64,000 nt of DNA from Clostridia bacterium (GCA_018399635.1 JAGYOH010000013.1:33465-97464), one strand, 5' to 3'. Shown: positions 54,182 to 62,694, counted from the stretch's first letter. Notes: generated by a model from the sequence alone, not told the origin. Numbers and translations are program-made.

Positions 54182-54538
54182 TCAACCCTGAGTTTCAATG
54201 TATCTTTGAATTGTTGCGGAAGAAACTTCACCTTTACTACAGGCAAAATAGCCATCTGACCAAAATATCTTTCTTTTCCAGTATGGCCTTGAAAGCGGCG
54301 CAGAATATTTCTGCCACAATCGATAGGTTGTTTCTTGCTGGATTCTTTTTACAATCGAACCTACGCTATCGGTCGTATCATATCTTATAAGAAAATGTAC
54401 ATGGTCCTTGTCTGTTTCCATAGCAATTATTTCGCAAATATATTGATAACCAATGTCGTATATTATCTTCTTGATATCACCGGAGATCACACCTGTCAAC
54501 AGTTTCTTTCGATACTTCGTCACTAACACTATTTTCAC
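54182..54538 (-). pseudogene. tnpA: TnpA (IS200-type) transposase of element C, N-terminally truncated
   Basis: The 118-aa frame begins with GTG at IVLVTKYRKKLLTG and has the HUH motif DKDHVHFLIRYD and the catalytic Tyr in ATIQRYIETQG, so all catalytic residues are present. The usual first ~18 residues up to the YHIVLVTKYR strand are missing, cut at the tnpB junction, and no ribosome site or promoter remains. I therefore treat it as a truncated gene although its frame is open. Confidence 0.75.
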
Positions 54539-54591
54539 TGAACAAGGTCTTATACGCTACCCTTCGTGAGAAGTTTGGTCTTAAATCACAA

Positions 54592-55527
54592 ATGGCTCAA
54601 TCAGTTTTTAAAACGGTCATTGCAAGGTATAAGACTATTCTTGAAAACGAAAAAGAATGGATTGAGCCCTCATTTAGGAAACCGCCATATGACTTGGTAT
54701 GGCATAGAGACTATTCCTTGACCAAGGACAAATTTTCTGTCAACACCCTAAATGGTCGCCTTAAATCAGATTACTATTCCGAGGGTATGAAAAAGTACTT
54801 CGACCATGACACGTATAAATTTGGTACTGCAAAACTTGTGAATAAACAGGGTAAATACTTTGTGCATATCCCTGTCACATACGATATCCCTGAAAGTGAT
54901 TTATCAGATATATGTAATGTCGTGGGCATTGACAGGGGCATTAACTTTTTAGTGGCTGCTTATGACAGTAACCATCAATCCAAATTTGTAAACGGCAAAG
55001 CCATCAAGCAAAAACGTGCCAACTACTCTAAGCGGCGCAAGCAACTACAAATGCGTAAAACACCCTCTTCAAGACGAAGACTCAAAGCAATGGGACAACG
55101 AGAAAACCGTTGGATGCAGGATATTAACCATCAGGTATCAAAGGCACTCGTTGAAAACAATCCCAAGCATACTTTATTCGTACTGGAAGATTTAACAGGT
55201 GTTCGTAATGCTACAGAAAAGGTGCGAACCAAGGACCGCTATGTTTCTGTATCATGGTCATTCTATGACCTTGAACAAAAGCTGATTTACAAAGCAAAAC
55301 AGAACGAGTCCACTCTAATCAAGGTAAACCCGGCCTACACAAGCCAATGTTGCCCTAAATGTGGTCACACTGAAAAATCTAACCGTAACAAGAAAACACA
55401 TGTATTTACATGTCAGAGCTGTGGTTATCAGTCAAACGATGACCGCATAGGAGCCATGAATCTGTACCGTATGGGAATCAATTATCTAGCAGATAATCAA
55501 GTACCTGGTACAGTTGCAACTGAGTAA
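54592..55527 (+). CDS. tnpB: TnpB (IS605 OrfB) RNA-guided nuclease of element C, N-terminally truncated
   Basis: The 311-aa frame is open with all RuvC residues: VGIDRGINFLVAAYD (Asp), LFVLEDLTGVR (Glu), and NDDRIGAMNLYRMG (Asp), plus the zinc ribbon CPKCGH...CQSCGY. Similar TnpBs have ~45-50 more residues upstream; here the homology starts abruptly at LNKVLYATLREKFGLKSQMA, around 54538, with the first ATG at 54592. No ribosome site precedes it. The catalytic half is thus preserved but the WED/REC start is missing. A candidate guide RNA region follows. Confidence 0.75.
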   Translation: MAQSVFKTVIARYKTILENEKEWIEPSFRKPPYDLVWHRDYSLTKDKFSVNTLNGRLKSDYYSEGMKKYFDHDTYKFGTAKLVNKQGKYFVHIPVTYDIPESDLSDICNVVGIDRGINFLVAAYDSNHQSKFVNGKAIKQKRANYSKRRKQLQMRKTPSSRRRLKAMGQRENRWMQDINHQVSKALVENNPKHTLFVLEDLTGVRNATEKVRTKDRYVSVSWSFYDLEQKLIYKAKQNESTLIKVNPAYTSQCCPKCGHTEKSNRNKKTHVFTCQSCGYQSNDDRIGAMNLYRMGINYLADNQVPGTVATE

Positions 55528-55674
55528 ACTCTGTTGTAAAGGGTGTTGTCAACCACCCTGTGATGTAACGCCACGGTAAGCATTTTGCTTGTTGGGGTTA
55601 AAGGTAGGAGGCGTAAGCCGTCAGTACTACTGGGCAGTTACAAGCCCACTTCCTTTAGGTGGTGGGTAGTTGAC
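55528..55674 (+). ncRNA. Candidate omega RNA / right end of element C
   Basis: Between the tnpB stop and the TAGTTGAC end lies a GC-richer, structured stretch (GGGTGTTGTCAACCACCC; GGCGTAAGCCGTC; terminal CCCACTTCC/GGTGGTGGG). This is the position and form of TnpB guide-RNA scaffolds; the guide would read into 55675 onward. The function is inferred. Confidence 0.55.
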
Positions 55675-55705
55675 CAAAAGAATTATTTCAAAGGAGTCCT
55701 TGAAA

Positions 55706-55921
55706 ATGGATGAATACTCAAGAATATTGATTGAGGAATATATCATGAATCATAGTTCCAAGAAAAGCCGTCAGCTAGGGCGATTGTTGGAATTGTCTTA
55801 CTCTATGGCAACACGACCTACAGATGATGATGCGATTTTTTTGCTAAAAGTTATTCGGAGTGAGAAAAATCCGGAGTTGAAGGAGGCCCTACAGGAGTTG
55901 GATGAATATCTGTTTAGTTAG
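55706..55921 (+). CDS. Small hypothetical protein
   Basis: This 71-aa acidic, helix-rich protein (MDEYSRILIEEYIMNHSSKK, then LLKVIRSEKNPELKEALQEL) is not recognised. AAAGGAG lies ten bases before ATG at 55706. It begins 31 bp after the right end of element C, so its native promoter was probably separated by the insertion. It precedes the fetAB promoter. Confidence 0.6.
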   Translation: MDEYSRILIEEYIMNHSSKKSRQLGRLLELSYSMATRPTDDDAIFLLKVIRSEKNPELKEALQELDEYLFS

Positions 55922-55950
55922 GCCTTCTCAGAAATTGTCACAACCGGGTA

Positions 55951-55979
55951 AGGACATTCGGTGGTCTTCGTGATAGAAT
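55951..55979 (+). promoter_or_regulatory. Putative promoter of fetAB
   Basis: AGGACA and TAGAAT are separated by 17 bases, ~33 bp before the fetA start. The -35 match is weak. Confidence 0.4.
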
Positions 55980-56011
55980 AGACAAAAGATCATTCTGGGG
56001 AGGAACCCTCG

Positions 56012-56662
56012 ATGTACCGACTGGAAAAGGTTGACTATAAAAATATTCTCAAAATTGATTCCCTTCACATCCGGGGCCGTGAGATCACCTTTATCGAAGG
56101 GGAAAGCGGCAGTGGAAAAACCACCCTGCTGAGACTCCTGAACAAAATGATCACCCCGGACAGGGGATCGATTTTTTTCAAAAACACGCCGATTTCAACC
56201 ATCAATTCCGTCCTGCTGCGAAGACGTGCGGTGATGCTCTCGCAGGAGCCCGTCATTTTTCAAGGAAATATCCGGGAAAATCTGCTGATAGGGCTGAAAT
56301 TTTCAGAGCGGGCGCCTGTCTCAGAGAAGGACCTGTCAGCCATGATGACGCTTTTGCATCTGGAAAAAAGTCTTGATGACCCGGTGGTGAAACTCTCAGG
56401 CGGTGAAAAACAGCGAATCGCCTTGGGAAGAGTTCTTTTGATGGATCCTGAAGTGCTGCTCCTGGACGAACCCTCCTCGGCCCTGGATGAAGACACGGAG
56501 CATCTGATGATAGAAGCCTTGGTCAGTTTTACCAAGGACCGGGGGAAAACCCTGGTCATGGTTACTCACTCAAAGAAAATCATCGAGGATTTTCCAACGC
56601 GAATCATCCAGCTCAAAAAAAACACTGCTTATGATGACAAGGAGGTCGATCGACCATGCTGA
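56012..56662 (+). CDS. fetA: Iron-efflux-type ABC transporter ATP-binding protein FetA
   Basis: This 216-aa ATPase is of the YbbL/FetA family, exporting iron and raising peroxide resistance in E. coli. Walker A is GESGSGKTT near residue 31, the Q-loop is MLSQEPVIFQGNIREN, the signature is KLSGGEKQRIALGRVL, and Walker B is VLLLDEPSSALD. GGGGAGGAACCCTCG precedes ATG. It overlaps fetB by 7 bp. Confidence 0.9.
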   Translation: MYRLEKVDYKNILKIDSLHIRGREITFIEGESGSGKTTLLRLLNKMITPDRGSIFFKNTPISTINSVLLRRRAVMLSQEPVIFQGNIRENLLIGLKFSERAPVSEKDLSAMMTLLHLEKSLDDPVVKLSGGEKQRIALGRVLLMDPEVLLLDEPSSALDEDTEHLMIEALVSFTKDRGKTLVMVTHSKKIIEDFPTRIIQLKKNTAYDDKEVDRPC

Positions 56663-57432
56663 ATCCCTCCCTGCTTCAGATTGCCTCTGCATTTTTTTTC
56701 GTGATAATCACACTCCTGATTCTTCGAACCAGGAAAATCTCCCGGGAAAAGGAACTGGTCATCGCCTCAGGACGGATGACGCTTCAATTGACGCTTACGG
56801 GCTATATTTTGATTTTTCTGTTTGATCATCCCCACCCCCTGTACTCATTGGCGGTCATCCTGGTGATGACGGTTTTCGCCATCCACAACATCTATGCCCG
56901 GGTCAAGAACCCCCTGTCAAAGTCCTTGAAAAGAATCATCGCTCTGTCGATGACCCTTGGCACGGGTTTCACGGTCTTCTACTTCATGCTGGTGGTGGTC
57001 CAGGTGGATCCCTGGTATGATCCCCGATATCTGGTTCCCATCGCGGGGATGCTCATCGGCAATGCCATGACCGGGATCAGTCTGGGGGTCACCCGCCTGG
57101 TCACCGGCATTTCTGACAACCAGTCACGGATCGAAACGGCTCTGATGCTCGGAGCGACGCCGCGAACGGCCACCAAGGAGGTTGTAGACCATGCTTTTGA
57201 CGCGGCCATCATGCCCACCATCAATTCCATGATGGGGATCGGCATCGTCTTTCTCCCCGGTATGATGACGGGCCAGATCCTTTCAGGGACTTCACCGGTG
57301 ACCGCCATAGAATACCAGCTCATCATCATGCTGGGCATACTGGGCAGTGTCGCCTTCACCACCATCCTCTTCGTCGAGCTGGGATATCAGACCTTTTTCA
57401 ACAAGGACCAGCAGCTGATTGAAGTCAACTGA
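56656..57432 (+). CDS. fetB: Iron-efflux-type ABC transporter permease FetB
   Basis: This 258-aa UPF0014 permease has about seven membrane helices and the signature stretch GMLIGNAMTGISLGVTRLVT followed by LMLGATPRTATKEVVDHAFD and PTINSMMGIGIVFLPGMMTG. It pairs with FetA upstream, its start overlapping the fetA end. A terminator follows. Confidence 0.92.
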   Translation: MLNPSLLQIASAFFFVIITLLILRTRKISREKELVIASGRMTLQLTLTGYILIFLFDHPHPLYSLAVILVMTVFAIHNIYARVKNPLSKSLKRIIALSMTLGTGFTVFYFMLVVVQVDPWYDPRYLVPIAGMLIGNAMTGISLGVTRLVTGISDNQSRIETALMLGATPRTATKEVVDHAFDAAIMPTINSMMGIGIVFLPGMMTGQILSGTSPVTAIEYQLIIMLGILGSVAFTTILFVELGYQTFFNKDQQLIEVN

Positions 57433-57439
57433 TCCACCG

Positions 57440-57475
57440 AAAAGGCTTCCAACGTTTTCGACGGGAGCTTTTTTT
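57440..57475 (+). terminator. Rho-independent terminator
   Basis: AAAGGCTTCC pairs with GGGAGCTTTT, using two wobble pairs, around AACGTTTTCGAC, and TTTTT follows. Confidence 0.7.
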
Positions 57476-57611
57476 GAACCAGCCACCACTTGAAAAATTC
57501 TCATTGCGGGGGATTACCGGGGCCTGTCATGCCCATGTGCCTTTTTCAGTTTCTATTTTACGAGGAAACCCGATGACCATAAGTCACCACACAACGAGGA
57601 GGAATCACGAT

Positions 57612-58595
57612 ATGACCACCCGGCAAAGACGCACCGATTTCATCAGGACTTTTGAAAAGATGCCGATTTTCATGCTGCAGGGTTCCGTGGGAGAGCGGAT
57701 CTACCGCGAGTTCACTCACTTCAAACCCCGGCAACCACTGGGTCTTGCCGGACTCTACTACACCGGGGAGGGCCACCGGGGACTGGACGCCGTCTTCCAC
57801 GATTATGTCGGCATCGCCGACAAGTATGATCTGCCCATGATACTGCATCCCTACAGCAAGGTCATCGACCGGGAGTCCCTCAGAGGGACCTATTATGAAG
57901 ACCGCAATATCACAGCGGACAACTTCAATCATTGCCGGTCCATCGTGGACGGTTATCCCTCTGTTCGTGAAAAGGTCTTCATCGGAACCCTGCTGGGTTT
58001 TTCAGGGGACGCCTACCGGCCGGCCTCAGGGCTTTCGGAAGAGGACGCCTATACCCTGCATTCAAAGACCGCCCGGGTCCTGGACCTCATGGACCATGAC
58101 CATGCCCGCACAGGATTGACGCCTGCCCTGCCTGAGGCGGCCGGTGCCGCCCGGGCCCTGAGCGAGACCTCTCTGCCTTATTTCGTCAGCTTTCTGGTCC
58201 GCAAGGACGGCAAGCTGCTGGACGGCACCTGGCTGCATGACGCCATCGCCTACATCGACAGCAGAACTGAAAAACGGCCGCCCCTCTTCTATCAGGTCAA
58301 CTGCGTCCACCCGCGGAACATGATGAAATGCCTGGACCAGCCCTACAACCGGACGGACCTGGTTCGCACCCGGTTTCTGGGCCTCGAGGCCAACGGCTCC
58401 GAGCTCAGTCCCGAGGAACTGGACAATGCCGGTGTTCTCCATACCTCCCCCCCGGAGGAGTGGGCCGAAGACCTTTTGACCCTGTACAGGGAGTATGGTC
58501 TCAAGGTGCTCGGCGGCTGCTGCGGGACGGACCACGACCACATGGACCAGCTGGCCATGAGAATCCGAAGGGTCTATGACGAAACCGGAATCTGA
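57612..58595 (+). CDS. Homocysteine S-methyltransferase family protein
   Basis: This 327-aa zinc methyltransferase-fold protein opens with IFMLQGSVGERIYREFTHFK (QG[AS]xG-type N-terminal motif), has the first zinc Cys in NCVHPRNMMKC and the paired Cys in LGGCCGTDHDHM. It probably transfers methyl from S-methylmethionine or a similar donor to homocysteine. ATG at 57612 is used since GAGGAGG lies eight bases upstream; earlier in-frame ATGs have no site. The PLP gene follows after 35 bp, suggesting joint amino-acid metabolism. Confidence 0.85.
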   Translation: MTTRQRRTDFIRTFEKMPIFMLQGSVGERIYREFTHFKPRQPLGLAGLYYTGEGHRGLDAVFHDYVGIADKYDLPMILHPYSKVIDRESLRGTYYEDRNITADNFNHCRSIVDGYPSVREKVFIGTLLGFSGDAYRPASGLSEEDAYTLHSKTARVLDLMDHDHARTGLTPALPEAAGAARALSETSLPYFVSFLVRKDGKLLDGTWLHDAIAYIDSRTEKRPPLFYQVNCVHPRNMMKCLDQPYNRTDLVRTRFLGLEANGSELSPEELDNAGVLHTSPPEEWAEDLLTLYREYGLKVLGGCCGTDHDHMDQLAMRIRRVYDETGI

Positions 58596-58630
58596 TTGAA
58601 ATCATCGACCCCTTGTCAGGAGGAATGTTC

Positions 58631-59737
58631 ATGAATTATCAAGATTTGGATACCCCCGCCCTGCTGATTGATGAGGAAATCATGCAGAGCAACTTGAGAC
58701 GGATGCAGGCCTATGCCGACCGGTGCGGGGTGGCCCTGAGACCCCACACCAAAACCCACAAGATGTCCAGACTGGCTTTGATGCAAGCAGCCCTTGGTGC
58801 GAAGGGGATTGCCGTCGCCAAGGTGGGGGAGGCGGAGGTCATGGCGGCCCGGGGAATCAAGGACATCTTCATCGCCAATGAAATCGTGGGAGAGATCAAG
58901 CTGGCTCGAATCCGACAACTGGCCCGGGAGATTGAGATTTCCTTCGGGCTCGACAGCATCGCCCAGGCGGACTTGATCGAGAAGGCCTTCGAAGGCAGTC
59001 ATAAACCGGCGGTGGTCTTGATTGAGATCGAGGTGGGTGAAGACCGGTCCGGAATCATTGAAGAATCGGATTTCGCGGCTCTTCTTGATCACTTGAAGGG
59101 CTGCAGGAATATCCGCTTGAAGGGAATCTTCTCCCATGACGGCCATTCCTACGGGGCACAGAATGCCCAGGCCTGTAAGGCCATTCATCTTGAGGCCCAG
59201 GAGCGGACCCTGGCTTTTGCCCGCCTGGCCGGTGAGATGGGTTATAATCTCGAAACCGTGAGCATCGGATCCACCCCATCTTTGATGCATGAATTTCCCT
59301 TGCTGGAGGGCATCACTGAAATCAGACCGGGGACCTACATTTTCATGGACGCCTCCCAGGGCAATGCCTATGGCAGTCATGAAATTATCGCCGCCTCCAT
59401 CCTGGCCACTGTGATCAGCAAACCGACGCCTGAGCGCGTCATTCTGGATGTGGGGGCCAAGGGCATCACCGCCCAGACGAGGAGCCGGGGATTCACGGCA
59501 ACCCAGGGTCTGGGTCTCATCAAGGGATGGCCCGGGGTCAGCATCTTCGATGTCTATGATGAACACGCCATCCTCTATGACCGGGCCTTGCACGATGCCG
59601 TCAAGGTCGGTGACAAGGTGGCCATCATCCCCAACCACATCTGTCCGGTGGTCAACCTGCATGAATCCGCCTTTTTGATTGCCAAAGGCGAGGTCATGGA
59701 AGAGATTCCTGTGGACGGCAGAGGGAAGCTGAAATAG
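58631..59737 (+). CDS. D-threonine aldolase / D-serine dehydratase-like PLP enzyme
   Basis: This 368-aa fold-type III PLP protein has LDTPALLIDEEIMQSNLRRM and the cofactor Lys in LRPHTKTHKM, later GSTPSLMH and a C-terminal metal region ending in IPNHICPVVNLHE (His and Cys ligands typical of this family). It would act on D-beta-hydroxy amino acids. ATG at 58631 is used with CAGGAGGAATGTTC; ATG at 58625 lies too close to the site. It is probably cotranscribed with the methyltransferase gene. Confidence 0.87.
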   Translation: MNYQDLDTPALLIDEEIMQSNLRRMQAYADRCGVALRPHTKTHKMSRLALMQAALGAKGIAVAKVGEAEVMAARGIKDIFIANEIVGEIKLARIRQLAREIEISFGLDSIAQADLIEKAFEGSHKPAVVLIEIEVGEDRSGIIEESDFAALLDHLKGCRNIRLKGIFSHDGHSYGAQNAQACKAIHLEAQERTLAFARLAGEMGYNLETVSIGSTPSLMHEFPLLEGITEIRPGTYIFMDASQGNAYGSHEIIAASILATVISKPTPERVILDVGAKGITAQTRSRGFTATQGLGLIKGWPGVSIFDVYDEHAILYDRALHDAVKVGDKVAIIPNHICPVVNLHESAFLIAKGEVMEEIPVDGRGKLK

Positions 59738-59875
59738 GAAAAGTCGGGGTCATGGTGAAAAGCCTGTCACCCGTTTGGCGGTGGCGGTCAAGGGGATGAT
59801 GTGAAGGGATCATTTTAAGTTTGAGGGAAAATACAGTACAATGAATTTAGGAATCGATACGGGTGGTGAATCAAA

Positions 59876-60022
59876 GTGAGCGGCAAGTCAAAGAAAAAGA
59901 AGGGGGCCGGGTCCTATCTGGGGATGGGAATGGCTATCGGTCTGGCACTAGGTGCGGCATTTGAAAATATTCCTATCGGATTGGCGCTCGGGGTGGCCCT
60001 TGGCGCAGCCCTTGACCGATAG
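59876..60022 (+). CDS. Small glycine-zipper membrane peptide (48 aa)
   Basis: A GTG start at 59876, with GGGTGGTG just upstream, gives a basic head (MSGKSKKKKGAGSYLG) followed by two short Gly/Ala/Leu-rich segments (MGMAIGLALGAAF and PIGLALGVALGAALDR). This resembles glycine-zipper membrane peptides. A TACAAT box at 59837-59842 could be its -10. No family is recognised. Codon usage and the strong GxxxG periodicity support a real gene. Confidence 0.6.
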   Translation: MSGKSKKKKGAGSYLGMGMAIGLALGAAFENIPIGLALGVALGAALDR

Positions 60023-60100
60023 GGAAAGAGTCTGATACTCCCTACGGATCAGTCCGGGGGAGTGTCAACTGAAGCCAGAGTCCCGGCTTTGATTTCAGAT

Positions 60101-60194
60101 TGGTGAAGAAAACCGGGCAGGAATCAGGGATGACCAGGAGAGAATGTTGGTGAAGAAAACCGGGCAGGAATCAGGGATGACCAGGAGAGAATGA
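60101..60194 (+). repeat. 47-bp tandem duplication of the response-regulator leader
   Basis: TGGTGAAGAAAACCGGGCAG and the following 27 bases are repeated immediately with one difference at the end. Each copy ends in a ribosome site and ATG (CAGGAGAGAATG), so the duplication copied the translation-start leader of the adjacent dead gene. Confidence 0.9.
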
Positions 60195-60200
60195 TGGATA

Positions 60201-60860
60201 ATGATCAAGATCATGGTGGTGGAAGACGACAGGCTTTTGAACAACAGTATCGTAAAAATACTCAGAAGCAGGCACTACAATGCCTTCGGCGCCCTCAACA
60301 TTCTGTGATGGCAGGCTTTCTCTTTGAGAAGGAAAACCTGACCTCGTGCTGCTGGACCTCATGCTGCCTGACGGAAAGGGGTATGAACTGCTGCCTTTAA
60401 TGACCCTTGAATCAAAGGTCATACATGACGGCCCTTACTGACCGCGAAAGCAAATACATATGCTATGAGAAGGGCTGAGGATTACATCCTCAAAAATTTC
60501 GATATGCAGGAGTCTGCTGTACAAAATCGAAGTCACCCGAAGAAACATCCCAAGTGATGAGCTGATAATCGGTGATATTGTCATCGACCTCAAAAGCCAG
60601 AGAATGTCCTGCAAGGGCAGGTGGGTCGACCTGCCCCACAGTCAAGTCGAGTTGTTGAAAGCTCTGTATAAAAACAGCAGCAAAACACCTATCTGCCGAA
60701 GGAGGAGATCGTGGCCGCGGAAACCGAGGAAATCGATGAAAGCGCAAGAATACAAAACATGATCGCCCGAATCCGGAAAAATCTGTATCACGTGAAAAGC
60801 GAAAGGGTGCTCATCGAAACCCTCTACGGCATGGGTTATCAATTGGTGATTCTTTCATAA
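60201..60860 (+). pseudogene. OmpR/PhoB-family response regulator, frameshifted
   Basis: Reading across frames: MIKIMVVEDDRLLNNSIVKI, LRSRHYNAFGA, LVLLDLMLPDGKGYELL (phospho-Asp), MTALTDRESK, CYEKGAEDYILKNFDMQELL, then the winged helix ELIIGDIVIDLKSQRMSCKG, LPKEEIVAAETEEIDESARI, NMIARIRKNL, RVLIETLYGMGYQLVILS. At least six indels or stops disrupt it. It precedes an intact sensor kinase, its probable former partner. The stop at 60858-60860 lies inside the IS remnant junction. Confidence 0.85.
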
Positions 60861-60908
60861 ATATTTGTGGCACAGAAACCCACTACCTTTAGGTGGTGGG
60901 TAGTTGAC
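60854..60908 (+). mobile_element. Fused-end remnant of the element C IS605 family
   Basis: TTCAT followed by AAATATTTGTGGCACAGAAA and CCCACTACC/TTTAGGTGGTGGG then TAGTTGAC: the first part is identical to the left end at 54115-54150 and the last part to the right end at 55650-55674. All internal sequence is missing. It sits exactly between the dead regulator and the sensor kinase. Confidence 0.8.
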
Positions 60909-60923
60909 GAAAGAAGCCTGCTT

Positions 60924-62675
60924 ATGAGACATCATCAAAAAAATCGGCTGATCCAGTTCATTATCCTGGCTTTTGTGGTCTATTTCAGCCTGCTCCTGGC
61001 CTTCGACGGCATCCATCGCTTCACCACTCAAGGCATCAGAATCGAGGGGGGCGTCCTCAGTGGAGAAGCCGTCGACCAAGGACTCCAGGTGATTGAGGGA
61101 ATCGGGTCAGGCGACGGCACCCGGACTTTGACTATTGAAACCACAAAGGCGCTGGGGCTGGTCATCCATAACCTTGCCTATCCCCATGTCCTCAGCTTCA
61201 ATGGAGAACCGGTGGTCACCGACGGCTATGCCTACCACTGGTTCAACATCCCTGAAGGGGAGACCACCATCGAACTCACCGGCGAAGGCGCCCGACGGTC
61301 CTTCTTCTTTGTTTCAGAAGTTGATGCCATGAAGCATCATCTTGAACTTCGTTTTCTGATCAATGCCTTCCTGTTCTTTTTACACCTGCTGGTACTCACC
61401 GGCTCCTTGATTTACCTTTTGATTGCGAAGAAAAAAATGATTCCGGGAATTTTCCTCATCTTCGTCCTCTCCTCCATTGTCAAGGGCATCAATCTGGGGG
61501 AACTGACCCTGGTCTCCACGGCTCTTGGAATGAACCCCTGCAGCTACGGCATGATTGACGGCGTTACCACGGCGATCAACAACATCCTTCCCATCTACAT
61601 CCTGCTGCTGCTCTTCGATATCCATCTGAAAAAAACATACACGGTTTCCCTGGGCCTGCTCATCATTCCTCTGGCCATGCTTTCCCAGGATATTTTCAAC
61701 CGGTATCAAGTCAGTCATGGGATCATCAGTCTCGCAATCCTGTTCCTGACCAGCCTCATCATCCTCTACGGCTATGTCAATGAAAAGAAAGCCGCTCTCC
61801 CCATCATGATCCTCAGGGCCGTGTTTCTGGTGTTCACCGCCAAATATCTGACGGTGATCAGAAACGGTCCCCCCCTCAGCAATCTGATCTTCTATTTCAA
61901 CTATGCCTACCTGGGAGCCACCCTCTATTTTATTGGGATTTCCGGGGTGGTGACGGCTTTTTTTCTACAGAGCAACCGGCAGCTGGCCTTGAAGGAAAAG
62001 GAATACGAGAGGGTGATGCTGTTGAAGGGACTCGGACACGACCTGAAGCACCCCGTTCTCACCGCCAAGCTCAACAACCAACTGCTCCTCGAAGCTGATC
62101 TGAAGGAGTCTGAAAGGGAAAGTGTGGAAATCTCACTGAAGGCCCTGGCCAGACTGGATAAAATGATTGAAAATATCAACGACTACTTCAATCGGCAGGA
62201 TGCCCGGGTAAAGCCCGAGAGAATGTCTCTAAAAGACGCCTTGAAGAGAATTGAAGAAAATCACCACACACAGACGGACCACCGACTGATTGTGAAATAT
62301 GCCCAGGAAGACGGTATCATCCGGATCAATCCCCTGAGCTTCTACAGGATCATCGACAATCTGACCGACAATGCCTGCAAATTCAACGAGGATGAAAAGA
62401 TCGTCACAATCTCCTATGAAATTCTGGACGATCATGCCATCATCAAGGTTGAAGACAATGGCCGGGGCCTCGATAAAGTGGAGATCGACAGGGTTTTCGA
62501 TGTCTTCTATCGAGGAGAGGAAAGCCGCAGTGTCGAAGGCCTCGGCATCGGCCTCAGTGTGGTCAGACAATTGGTTGAAGGCTATCACGGTGAGATAGGG
62601 GTTCAAAGCCGTAAGGATGAAGGAACAGTTTTTATGATCAAATTCCCCATTGAGGAATTCATAGCCAGGGAGTAG
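60924..62675 (+). CDS. Membrane sensor histidine kinase with 7TM-type sensor region
   Basis: This 583-aa kinase has a first helix (about 10-30), an extracytoplasmic beta-rich segment (to ~145), about seven helices (155-360), then HisKA (GLGHDLKHPVLTAKLN, His near 393) and HATPase (NLTDNACKF, VEDNGRGL, GLGIGLSVVRQL). The architecture resembles 7TMR-DISM sensors. ATG at 60924 is chosen since conserved sequence begins there and an earlier in-frame GTG lies in the IS remnant; the ribosome site (AAAGAAG) is weak. Its cognate regulator upstream is dead. Confidence 0.87.
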   Translation: MRHHQKNRLIQFIILAFVVYFSLLLAFDGIHRFTTQGIRIEGGVLSGEAVDQGLQVIEGIGSGDGTRTLTIETTKALGLVIHNLAYPHVLSFNGEPVVTDGYAYHWFNIPEGETTIELTGEGARRSFFFVSEVDAMKHHLELRFLINAFLFFLHLLVLTGSLIYLLIAKKKMIPGIFLIFVLSSIVKGINLGELTLVSTALGMNPCSYGMIDGVTTAINNILPIYILLLLFDIHLKKTYTVSLGLLIIPLAMLSQDIFNRYQVSHGIISLAILFLTSLIILYGYVNEKKAALPIMILRAVFLVFTAKYLTVIRNGPPLSNLIFYFNYAYLGATLYFIGISGVVTAFFLQSNRQLALKEKEYERVMLLKGLGHDLKHPVLTAKLNNQLLLEADLKESERESVEISLKALARLDKMIENINDYFNRQDARVKPERMSLKDALKRIEENHHTQTDHRLIVKYAQEDGIIRINPLSFYRIIDNLTDNACKFNEDEKIVTISYEILDDHAIIKVEDNGRGLDKVEIDRVFDVFYRGEESRSVEGLGIGLSVVRQLVEGYHGEIGVQSRKDEGTVFMIKFPIEEFIARE

Positions 62676-62694
62676 AAGCAATGAATCCCGAGAT

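Larger units (their letters stand above)
54120..55674. mobile_element. IS200/IS605-family element with divergent, 5'-truncated tnpA and tnpB, element C
   Basis: The left end follows TTCAT at 54115-54119 and carries hairpin CCCACGACCTTTAGGTGGTGGG; the right end carries CCCACTTCCTTTAGGTGGTGGG followed by TAGTTGAC at 55667-55674. tnpA reads leftward and tnpB rightward, and they meet at ~54538 with their 5' ends missing. The same two ends, fused, occur at 60854-60908. Confidence 0.82.

Noticed and set aside
31900..55000. Explaining all frameshifts as sequencing error
   Set aside because: Long intact frames lie on both sides and inside the region (for example the 798-aa helicase and the WYL and pirin genes), and the damaged genes also show stops and deletions, so true decay is more likely; read-level checks are still needed for the homopolymer sites.
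32945..55674. CRISPR array
   Set aside because: Hairpin-bearing repeats were examined, but none recurs with regular spacing; they are IS605 ends or the isolated repeats reported.
60032..60068. Terminator after the small glycine-zipper gene
   Set aside because: A GATACTCCC/GGGAGTGTC hairpin is present, but no T-run follows.
60867..60923. N-terminal extension of the sensor kinase starting at GTG 60867
   Set aside because: It is encoded by the IS605 end remnant, so it is not native; the start at 60924 is preferred.
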